Below are positions 6,492-12,618 of a stretch of DNA of 12,618 nt, one piece after another (within the stretch, counting starts at the first letter, position 1; every line of letters begins with the position of its first letter). The position numbers and the translations under genes are program-made. The stretch spans positions 1 through 12,618 of the forward strand of contig JAIRNB010000030.1 in NCBI GenBank assembly GCA_031258265.1, given 5' to 3'. The stretch is from Treponema sp. (GTDB lineage Bacteria; Spirochaetota; Spirochaetia; Treponematales; Breznakiellaceae). The notes beneath the pieces are model-generated. The model saw nothing but the letters and a program-made list of their open reading frames with translations, did no database searches and had not been told where the DNA came from.

Positions 6492-7493
6492 ATGGCGGCA
6501 ACTATTGGCATAAAAATTGCTAATGGCGAGTTCTATTCAATTATTGACGAGAATTCAAATGTCAAAAAACGGCTTGTGCTCACAACGGTACATGACAACC
6601 AGCGAAGCGTGCAGATCGATTTATACAAAAGCGATACCAAAACCATGGCGGATGCCCTGTATATCGGCAGCCTAGTGGTGGAGGAGATCGGGGAAAAACC
6701 AAAGGGAGACCCCTCTATCGAGATGATCATTGCTTGCGATGAGGAGGGGCATATCAGCGCGGAGGCTCTGGACCTGGATACCGGTTCCAGCGGCCAGCAC
6801 CAGTACCTAAACGTATCCCTAAAATCCCTGGACGAAGATAACCGGGACCTGGATCTCCCCGATTTTGAGCTGGAACAACAGGAAAGCCCCCCCCAGGGAC
6901 TCTACGAGCGGGCAAACGTCATCAAGAAACAAGAGGAGAAAAAGCAGGGAAGGCGGCTGTGGCCCCTGGTGATTATCCTCGGTGTGCTGGTGATCGCCGC
7001 TTGTCTGGGCCTGTTCTTCTTTTTTGTCCATGGGAAGGCCATTCTGGATAAGGGCGCGAATCAGGATCAAACCGAAACAAGCGCCCCGGAACTCAGGAAC
7101 GCCCAGCCGGAGGTTCCGGTGGAAGCTCCCCCGGCGCCGGTCCAGGCCGTCCCGGCCCAGCCGCCCGTTCAGCCTGCCGCCCCGGTTCAGCCGCCGCCGA
7201 AGGCCGAAACCCCCAGGGAGCCGCCCCCGCTTATCCAGGCCCCGGCCCAGCCCAGGCCGGTGGCAAGGACAAGCCGGAAACGTAATCCCCCGGTCGCCTC
7301 TTACAAAGTTCCCGCCAGCATCCCCAGGAACGGGGTGGCCTACAAAATCCGCTGGGGGGATACCCTTTGGGATATTGCGGCGGCTTTCTACCGGAATCCC
7401 TGGCTTTATCCCCGGATCGCCCGGTACAATGGCATTAAAAACCCGGATCGGATCATCTCCGGTACCACAATCCGCATACCCCCAAAAAATTAG
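6492..7493 (+). CDS. Hsp70 substrate-binding-like domain / transmembrane / LysM protein
   Basis: The protein has 333 residues, with one membrane helix and different domains on each side. Residues 1-~110 follow the beta-sandwich pattern of the Hsp70 (DnaK) substrate-binding domain: GIKIANGEF (6-14), DNQRSVQIDLY (35-45), IGSLVVEEI (58-66), a PKGDPSIE turn, IEMIIACDEEGHISAEA (76-92) and a DTGSSGQ turn. There is no ATPase domain. A charged stretch (KKQEEKKQGRR) and helix (~156-178) follow. Next is a linker rich in proline and alanine (~190-270), then a C-terminal LysM domain (282-333, YKIRWGDTLWDIAAAFY) that should bind peptidoglycan. There is no signal peptide, so by the positive-inside rule the N-terminal domain is cytoplasmic and LysM periplasmic. 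It is the first gene of a unit with a lytic transglycosylase and ftsK. The LysM call is firm; the Hsp70-like call is strong by pattern but untested; the role is unknown. Confidence 0.92.
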   Translation: MAATIGIKIANGEFYSIIDENSNVKKRLVLTTVHDNQRSVQIDLYKSDTKTMADALYIGSLVVEEIGEKPKGDPSIEMIIACDEEGHISAEALDLDTGSSGQHQYLNVSLKSLDEDNRDLDLPDFELEQQESPPQGLYERANVIKKQEEKKQGRRLWPLVIILGVLVIAACLGLFFFFVHGKAILDKGANQDQTETSAPELRNAQPEVPVEAPPAPVQAVPAQPPVQPAAPVQPPPKAETPREPPPLIQAPAQPRPVARTSRKRNPPVASYKVPASIPRNGVAYKIRWGDTLWDIAAAFYRNPWLYPRIARYNGIKNPDRIISGTTIRIPPKN

Positions 7494-9657
7494 ATTCCAG
7501 TCCCTGTCCATTGTACTTCTATGCCTCCTCCTCGGGTCCTGCCCCCGGGGAGGCTCGGCCCAGGAAGAATCCTTCCGTTCCTATTACCAGGGTTTTAAAG
7601 CCGCGGGGGAAAAGGCGGTCCCCTACTTTGAAAACGCCCTGAAAAGTTCCAATCCCTACATCCAACTGGCGGCGGCGGAAGAGCTGATCCTCCCCCTCCT
7701 GGGGGGAAAAGCAGAGGCCGAAGCCTTTCTTGGCCGGAAGGCCGGGGATAGGGGCTATCCCCGGCGGCCCCTCACCGCCGCCGCCCTTTACAGCCTGGAC
7801 CGCTGGGAGGAGATTCCCGCCCTCTACGAAGCGGGCCGGAAACAAAGGGGAGGGGCCCCGGCGGGCCTGAGGGGGGAAAGAGGTTTCCTTCAAGAAGCCG
7901 GCCCCCTGGGGGAATCCATGGATTCCTGGGACCGGGCCCTTCTTATCATGGCCCGGCTGCGGATCGCCGAAGCCGCGGCCGAAACCGGGAGGCCGGAGGC
8001 TGCGGGGCCAGAGGCTATTGGGATGGAGGAAAGCCTCCCCGCTTACCTGTTCGCTGTTCCCCCCGGTCCGGCCCTTACCTGGATTGCGGAAGAACTCAGC
8101 CGGCTCAGTTTACTCAGCGGCCCCCTGGATTCGGTTCTGGAAGGCCGGCTGGCAGCGGCCCGTTCATCCTTCCACCGGGGTCTTACGCTGTTTGGCCCCG
8201 CCCTGGAGGAAGAACCGGGGCTTTTTTTACAGTACCCCGCCCTAATTGACGATCTGGGCCGCTGTTTCCAGTTTGCTTCCCCCGGAACCGAAGGGCTGGA
8301 ACTGTTCCTGGAGTGGGAACCGCAGGCGTCTTCCCCGGCTTTACATTACCGCCTGCTCTATTATGCCGGCAGAATCGCCAGGGCCCGGGGCCTTTACCGG
8401 CGGGCAGCCGAAATATTCGAGCGGGCCCTGCCCCTGGCCCCGGACAAGAATCAGGAAGACGCCTGTATCTGGTATATCCTGGACACCCGGCTTCGGGACG
8501 GGGACGGGGAAACTGCCGGAGGGGAACTCCTCGGCCTGGTAAAAACCTGGATGCCCCGCTGGAACGATCCCCCCTATTTCAGCGACATCCTGGACCGTAT
8601 CGCCCAGCGGCTGGCCTCATCGGGGCAGTGGAAATTCTTCCCGGAGTTCCTGGCCTTGCTTGAACACGGCGGGGACCCCCTCTCCGCCGCCAGATACGCC
8701 TATATCAGCGGCCGGGCCCTGGCGGAAGGACTCATCCCCCGGGGGGACGACGCGGAGAGGGAAGATCAGGTGCGGCGCTTTTTCCGCGCCGCGTATGACA
8801 CGGGGACCGGGGCCCTCTACTACCGGCTTATGAGCGCCTATTTCCTGGGGGAACCCTTCCTGCCCCCGGAAGAAAAAGGGCGGTCCGGGGAAGAATCCGG
8901 GGAAAAGTTTGGGGAAGGACCTTTTCCCCGCCAGGCGGAACTGGATTTCCTGCGGGGATTCTTTGAAGAAGAGGTAGCCGCGGACCGGTACATAACGGCC
9001 CTGGCCGGGGACCTTAACCTTGAAGAAGCGCGAGTCCTGGCGGAAGCCATGGAAAAGGCCGGGGCCTATCCTGAACAGATCCGGCTGATCTCCTCCTTTT
9101 TGGGCCGGGGGGACTACCATTTTCGGCGGCGGGACATGGAACTCCTCTCCCCCCGGCCTTTCCGGGAACTCATAGAAGCCCAGGCTGCGGAAAGCGGGAT
9201 AGCCCCGGAGCTGTTATACGGCCTTGTCCGCACGGAAAGCGCCTTTCAGCCGGGGATCAGTTCCCGGGCCGGGGCCCTGGGCTTAACTCAACTCATGCCC
9301 GCCACCGCCGCGGACATGGCGAACCGGATAAAAAGACGGGGCGGCCCCGACTATACGGAAAACCTCGATTTGGAAGACCCGGAGATCAACACCGCTATCG
9401 GGGCCTATTACCTGAACTACCTTCACGGTCTCCTGGATCATCCCCTGCTGGCCATCCTGGCCTACAATGGGGGCCTTAACCGGGTACGCCGCTGGCGGCG
9501 GGATCAGGCCGCCCTGCCGGGGGACCTCTTTTTGGAAACCGTTGAATACCCGGAGACCAGGGAATACGGCAGAAGGGTAATTTCCGCGGCGGCCCTTTAC
9601 CGGTACCTCTATTATGACCTGAACCCTCCCCCATTTTTGGCCGATATATGTAAATAG
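7429..9657 (+). CDS. Soluble-type lytic murein transglycosylase (Slt70-like), probable lipoprotein
   Basis: The protein cleaves the glycan strand of peptidoglycan in the periplasm, forming 1,6-anhydro-muramyl ends. The last ~160 residues are an SLT domain: catalytic Glu near residue 603 in GLVRTESAFQPG, then GALGLTQLMPATAADMA, then ILAYNGGLNRVRRW, and a closing ETREYGRRVISAAALY. About 500 helix-rich residues precede it, as in the Slt70 superhelix (RARGLYRRAAEIFERALPLA). A hydrophobic stretch ending LLLGSC looks like a lipobox. The start is problematic. The only in-frame ATG (7429) lies 65 bases inside the LysM gene and has no ribosome site. An ATT at 7489-7491 that shares one base with the LysM TAG would give MRFQSLSIVLLCLLLGSC, a textbook lipoprotein signal. 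The conventional start is given here. The frame is open further upstream to 7024, but that part is a shadow of the LysM linker. Confidence 0.92.
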   Translation: MALKTRIGSSPVPQSAYPQKIRFQSLSIVLLCLLLGSCPRGGSAQEESFRSYYQGFKAAGEKAVPYFENALKSSNPYIQLAAAEELILPLLGGKAEAEAFLGRKAGDRGYPRRPLTAAALYSLDRWEEIPALYEAGRKQRGGAPAGLRGERGFLQEAGPLGESMDSWDRALLIMARLRIAEAAAETGRPEAAGPEAIGMEESLPAYLFAVPPGPALTWIAEELSRLSLLSGPLDSVLEGRLAAARSSFHRGLTLFGPALEEEPGLFLQYPALIDDLGRCFQFASPGTEGLELFLEWEPQASSPALHYRLLYYAGRIARARGLYRRAAEIFERALPLAPDKNQEDACIWYILDTRLRDGDGETAGGELLGLVKTWMPRWNDPPYFSDILDRIAQRLASSGQWKFFPEFLALLEHGGDPLSAARYAYISGRALAEGLIPRGDDAEREDQVRRFFRAAYDTGTGALYYRLMSAYFLGEPFLPPEEKGRSGEESGEKFGEGPFPRQAELDFLRGFFEEEVAADRYITALAGDLNLEEARVLAEAMEKAGAYPEQIRLISSFLGRGDYHFRRRDMELLSPRPFRELIEAQAAESGIAPELLYGLVRTESAFQPGISSRAGALGLTQLMPATAADMANRIKRRGGPDYTENLDLEDPEINTAIGAYYLNYLHGLLDHPLLAILAYNGGLNRVRRWRRDQAALPGDLFLETVEYPETREYGRRVISAAALYRYLYYDLNPPPFLADICK

Positions 9658-9661
9658 GAGG
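9656..9661 (+). promoter_or_regulatory. Ribosome binding site of ftsK, overlapping the transglycosylase stop
   Basis: AGGAGG begins inside the TAG stop of the transglycosylase and lies 5 bases before GTG at 9667. This supports the GTG start and translational coupling. Confidence 0.75.
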
Positions 9662-9666
9662 GGTCC

Positions 9667-12105
9667 GTGTCCGATTCCAAATACCGTGTCATTGCTTTAA
9701 GCGCCGCCGTCCTGCTGGGACTCTGCTCCCTGGCCTTAAGCGTTACCATTCTGGGGGCAATTATGGGGCTTCCCGGCTTTGAACGGGGGCCCGGCGCCTT
9801 CCTGGCCGCCTGTTACGGGCTTTTAGCCCTTGGCATCCCCGCCTTTCTGTTCTACGCCGCCCTCATCCTGGCGGATAAGGCATGGCGGCCGGATCGTATC
9901 TTCCTCCTGGCGGTAAGCCTCTTTCCCTTTATGACCCTGGCCACGGGAGTGGTCTTTGTCCGGGACTACGAGATCAGGGCCCCCCAGTATTTCTTCCTGG
10001 AACTGGCGGGAAAAACAGGCTTTAGCTTTACCATCGCCGCCCTCACCGTCCTCGAAGTCCTTGCCATCACGGTGTTAAAACTCCTCCTCTTTCCCCAAAA
10101 CCCGGCCCCGGCGGGGAACTTTCACCTGCGGTTCCGGCCCAAATTCCCCGCCCTGGGGAAAAAACCCGGAGAGAACAGGAAATATTCCCCGGTAAAGGGA
10201 TCCCCCGGCCAAGGTTCCGGTGAAATTCCGGGCCAAAACCCCCGCCGGAGCCTTGCCGGAACGGGGACGGGAGAGCCGCCTCCCCTGGGGACGGAGGAAG
10301 GCCGGAGCCCCGCGGGACAAACCGCGCCGGGACCCACAGCGGAACCGGAAACAACGGAAAACCCCGGCGCGGAAACCGGCGATAAGACCGCTGGGATTGC
10401 CGGAACCTCGGAACCTGCCGGGTCCGTGGAAAACGCCGGGGTGGAGCGGGACAGCCCCGGAGCAGGAATCCCGCCGGCGGAACTGGAAATCGAACTCCCC
10501 GAAATCCGCCCCCTGGCCTCCGCCGCGGCCCTGAAAAGGCTGGAGAACGCCGGCCCCCGCGGAGATACCGGCCCCCACGAGGACGCCTCCTTCCGCGGGG
10601 GCCCGGATACCGAAGCGGAAAGCGGCCGGCCCTCCGTGGAGCTGGTATCCGTCAGACCCAGGCCCGTACCCAAAACCAAAATCCGCGGTTCCTGGAAGGT
10701 CCCCGTGGACATCCTCAACCACTACCCCGACGGGGAGTATTGGATCATTGATGAGGCCACCAGGGCCGCCGCCGTTACCCTGCGGGCAACCCTGGAGGAA
10801 TTTCACATCCAGGCGGAGGTTACGGGAATCCGTAAAGGGCCGGTGATCACCATGTTCGAGATCCTCCCCGCCCCGGGGGTTAAACTCTCCAAAATCGTGA
10901 ATCTCCAGGACAATATCGCCCTCAGGCTGGCCGCCTCATCGGTGCGGATCGTAGCCCCCATACCGGGAAAACACGCCGTGGGTATCGAGGTTCCCAATGC
11001 CAAACGGAATATCGTCTCGTTTAGGGAAATTATCGAAGGGGAACTTCACCGGGAAGGGAAAAGGGAGTCTCAAATCCCCGTGGTCCTGGGTAAGGACATC
11101 ACCGGCGAAGCCCAGACCACCGATCTGGCCCAGATGCCCCACCTCCTCATCGCCGGGGCCACCGGTTCAGGAAAATCCGTCTGCGTCAACTCCATGATCC
11201 TCTCCATCCTCTACCAGAAAGCCCCGGCGGAATGCCGCCTCATCCTCATCGATCCAAAAATCGTGGAGCTAAAACTCTACAATGACATCCCCCACCTCTT
11301 AACCCCGGTGATCACCGAACCCAAGCGGGCATTCCAGGCCCTCCAGTACCTCATCTACGAAATGGAACGCCGCTACGCCTGCCTTGACTCCATGGGAGTC
11401 CGGGACATCAGAAGCTACAACAAACGCATCAGGGAACGGAGCATCGCCGCCGAACACCTCCCCTACATCGTGGTTGTCATCGACGAATTCGCCGATCTCA
11501 TGGCCACCACCGGCAAAGAACTGGAAAGCACCGTTGCCCGCTTGGCCGCCATGAGCCGGGCCGTGGGAATCCACCTGGTCCTCGCCACCCAGCGCCCCTC
11601 TATCGACGTCATCACCGGCCTCATCAAGGCCAACATCCCCAGCCGCATCGCCTTCATGGTAGCCAGCAAAATGGACAGCCGCATCATCATCGACCAGGTA
11701 GGGGCGGAGAAACTCCTGGGCAAAGGGGACATGCTCTACGCCGGCGCTATCGACCCCTTCCCTATCCGTATGCAGGGGGCCTTCATCTCGGAAGAAGAAG
11801 TGGAAACCGTCGTCGACCACATTAAAACCCTCGGCAAGCCCGACTACATTGACGATGAAATCTTCTACGACGACGAAGACGACTCCGACCCCTCCCTCTT
11901 CAGCGACGGGGACGACCCCCTCTACGAAAAGGCCATGGAAATCGTCCTGCAGCAGGGTAAAGCCAGCGCCAGCTACATCCAGCGCCGCCTCAAAATCGGC
12001 TACAACCGCGCCGCCCGGCTCGTGGAACTCATGGAACAAAACGGCGTAGTGGGCCCCGCCCAGGGCTCCAAACCCCGGGAACTACTGCGGGCCTTTAGCT
12101 CGTAA
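9667..12105 (+). CDS. ftsK: DNA translocase FtsK/SpoIIIE
   Basis: FtsK is a septum-located motor that pumps double-stranded DNA and helps resolve and segregate chromosomes at division. The 812-residue protein shows four N-terminal membrane helices (about 7-34, 42-69, 77-98, 109-142). A low-complexity linker rich in Gly, Pro and Glu follows (~150-330). The alpha domain comes next (~340-450, ITMFEILPAPGVKLSKIV), then the RecA-like motor with Walker A GATGSGKSVCVN (~497) and Walker B YIVVVIDEFADLM (~600) plus the ATQRPSIDVITGLIKANIPS segment. A C-terminal gamma winged helix (~750-812, ASYIQRRLKIGYNRAARLVE) should read polar KOPS-like sites and contact XerCD. It starts at GTG nine bases after the transglycosylase stop. 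All key motifs are intact and length is normal. Confidence 0.98.
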   Translation: MSDSKYRVIALSAAVLLGLCSLALSVTILGAIMGLPGFERGPGAFLAACYGLLALGIPAFLFYAALILADKAWRPDRIFLLAVSLFPFMTLATGVVFVRDYEIRAPQYFFLELAGKTGFSFTIAALTVLEVLAITVLKLLLFPQNPAPAGNFHLRFRPKFPALGKKPGENRKYSPVKGSPGQGSGEIPGQNPRRSLAGTGTGEPPPLGTEEGRSPAGQTAPGPTAEPETTENPGAETGDKTAGIAGTSEPAGSVENAGVERDSPGAGIPPAELEIELPEIRPLASAAALKRLENAGPRGDTGPHEDASFRGGPDTEAESGRPSVELVSVRPRPVPKTKIRGSWKVPVDILNHYPDGEYWIIDEATRAAAVTLRATLEEFHIQAEVTGIRKGPVITMFEILPAPGVKLSKIVNLQDNIALRLAASSVRIVAPIPGKHAVGIEVPNAKRNIVSFREIIEGELHREGKRESQIPVVLGKDITGEAQTTDLAQMPHLLIAGATGSGKSVCVNSMILSILYQKAPAECRLILIDPKIVELKLYNDIPHLLTPVITEPKRAFQALQYLIYEMERRYACLDSMGVRDIRSYNKRIRERSIAAEHLPYIVVVIDEFADLMATTGKELESTVARLAAMSRAVGIHLVLATQRPSIDVITGLIKANIPSRIAFMVASKMDSRIIIDQVGAEKLLGKGDMLYAGAIDPFPIRMQGAFISEEEVETVVDHIKTLGKPDYIDDEIFYDDEDDSDPSLFSDGDDPLYEKAMEIVLQQGKASASYIQRRLKIGYNRAARLVELMEQNGVVGPAQGSKPRELLRAFSS

Positions 12106-12126
12106 ATTCTCCAAAATAACGCTATA

Positions 12127-12168
12127 TAGAGTCTGTCCATAATGTGTCTACATTATGGACAGACTCTA
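12127..12168. repeat. Perfect 19-bp inverted repeat after ftsK
   Basis: TAGAGTCTGTCCATAATGT (12127-12145), loop GTCT, then its exact complement (12150-12168). It may terminate the ftsK transcript, but the T run expected for a Rho-independent terminator is missing. The GAGTCTGTCC ends resemble transposon terminal repeats, so a miniature element is an alternative. Confidence 0.6.
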
Positions 12169-12331
12169 ATTAAACCAATGTGGCTACGCATAACGCCGCC
12201 GTATGCCTGGACATTAAGGCTACAGCGGCCATTACGCGGTTAGGTGAAGGGAAAATTAGCAGTATTGTTGAGGGCGGCAGTGCAGGCATGGGATGAATTG
12301 ATTGTTGGAAAATTATGTCATTTAAGTGGTT

Positions 12332-12361
12332 GTTGTACAAAAACTGAAGTTTTTGAACAAC
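12332..12361. terminator. Hairpin with A/T-rich stem, possible bidirectional terminator
   Basis: GTTGT (12332-12336) pairs with ACAAC (12357-12361), and AAAAACT (12339-12345) with AGTTTTT (12348-12354), with a 2x2 internal loop. TCTATTATTTTCTT follows on the plus strand. The stem is visible; terminator function is a guess. Confidence 0.35.
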
Positions 12362-12527
12362 TCTATTATTTTCTTGTCCACTCGGTACTGTCCGTACTGG
12401 GACGGGTGTAAGTTCCCGCCTGTCCGCCGTTACTCTTGTAGAGATCTTCAAAGCTTTTACTTCCAAAAGAGTCAAACGTAAATTTCCCCCCCTTATCCTG
12501 CTTTTTACTGACCCGGCAAGATACAAA

Positions 12528-12556
12528 TTGACATGAAATGGAAATGATGATATGAT
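12528..12556 (+). promoter_or_regulatory. Near-consensus promoter of the right-end gene
   Basis: TTGACA (12528-12533), exactly 17 bases, TATGAT (12551-12556). Six bases separate the -10 from the ATG at 12563, so the predicted first transcribed base is the A of ATG. Confidence 0.7.
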
Positions 12557-12562
12557 TGGGGA

Positions 12563-12618
12563 ATGGAAAAGCAGGACGGTAGGAAGCTGAGTAGAACAGC
12601 GCTGGAAGAAAGACGGAG
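12563..12618 (+). CDS. N-terminus of a probable IS630-family transposase, cut by the window end
   Basis: Only 18 full codons are visible: MEKQDGRKLSRTALEERR. The pattern of a short acidic/basic start, DGRKLS, then a helix with ALEERR resembles the lead-in to the helix-turn-helix of IS630-type transposases. It is preceded by a near-consensus promoter and lies in AT-richer DNA, which fits a mobile element. GGGGA lies right against the ATG, too close for a Shine-Dalgarno, so translation may be leaderless. Another HTH protein is possible; the fragment is too short to settle it. Confidence 0.45.
   Translation, partial: MEKQDGRKLSRTALEERR

Larger units (their letters stand above)
12106..12562. other. 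AT-richer intergenic stretch without a convincing gene
   Basis: Base composition drops sharply compared with ftsK. A 38-codon plus-strand frame from GTG at 12180 to TGA at 12295 (contains ITRLGEGKISSIVEGG) has no ribosome site and may be a decayed fragment. A 118-codon minus-strand frame (12170-12526) starts with TTG, has no ribosome site and shows no recognisable domain. The stretch also holds the palindrome at 12127-12168, a hairpin at 12332-12361 and the promoter at 12528-12556. Confidence 0.5.

Noticed and set aside
7024..7428. Upstream extension of the transglycosylase frame
   Set aside because: It overlaps the LysM gene's linker and LysM domain in another frame, and the residues are arginine/proline noise without a signal peptide.
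10075..10806. A 243-codon minus-strand frame opposite the FtsK linker
   Set aside because: It is glycine/arginine-rich shadow coding of a low-complexity segment, without a ribosome site.
11299..12039. A 246-codon minus-strand frame opposite the FtsK motor
   Set aside because: It is an antisense shadow of a strongly conserved region, rich in Asp, Val and Gly, with no recognisable motif.

Overview
The window is GC-rich chromosomal DNA. It most resembles a spirochaete, perhaps a treponeme of the insect-gut type. This rests on gene content: a membrane-anchored TPR protein, a LysM membrane protein next to a lytic transglycosylase and FtsK, and paired half-size CHR transporters. No rRNA or other marker is present, so the assignment is tentative. 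The last ~510 bases are visibly more AT-rich and look accessory.

Left block, minus strand (1-3049): aspS (aspartyl-tRNA synthetase) is followed by two half-size chromate transporter (CHR family) genes that overlap by ATGA; the second runs off the window. The first CHR gene has no ordinary start codon that would include its first membrane helix; a CTG behind a good Shine-Dalgarno fits best. Centre-left, plus strand (3236-4165): a fusion of a UPF0158 domain with a GNAT acetyltransferase, preceded by a leader with a direct repeat and a hairpin. Next comes a 370-base stretch without a gene that is crowded with short hairpins. Then, on the minus strand (4536-6005), a membrane-anchored TPR protein whose C-terminus looks like a catalytically degenerate Mrr-type nuclease domain; its terminator overlaps its stop codon.

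The divergent regulatory region (6006-6491) holds a strong hairpin, a three-unit tandem repeat abutting a -35 box, two tandem sigma-70-type promoters and a leader hairpin. It drives a plus-strand operon of envelope and division genes. The first gene encodes a membrane protein that joins an Hsp70 substrate-binding-like beta domain (cytoplasmic side, no ATPase) through one membrane helix and a proline-rich linker to a LysM peptidoglycan-binding domain. The second encodes an Slt70-like lytic transglycosylase, probably a lipoprotein, and the third is ftsK. Together they suggest a unit that couples peptidoglycan binding and cleavage to septation and chromosome translocation.

Right end (12106-12618): a perfect 19-bp palindrome sits just after ftsK. 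AT-rich DNA without a convincing gene follows, then a near-consensus promoter placed so that transcription would start at the A of an ATG. That ATG opens the first 18 codons of what is probably an IS630-type transposase, cut by the window end.

The most unusual item is the Hsp70-SBD/TM/LysM protein with its repeat-controlled promoter region.
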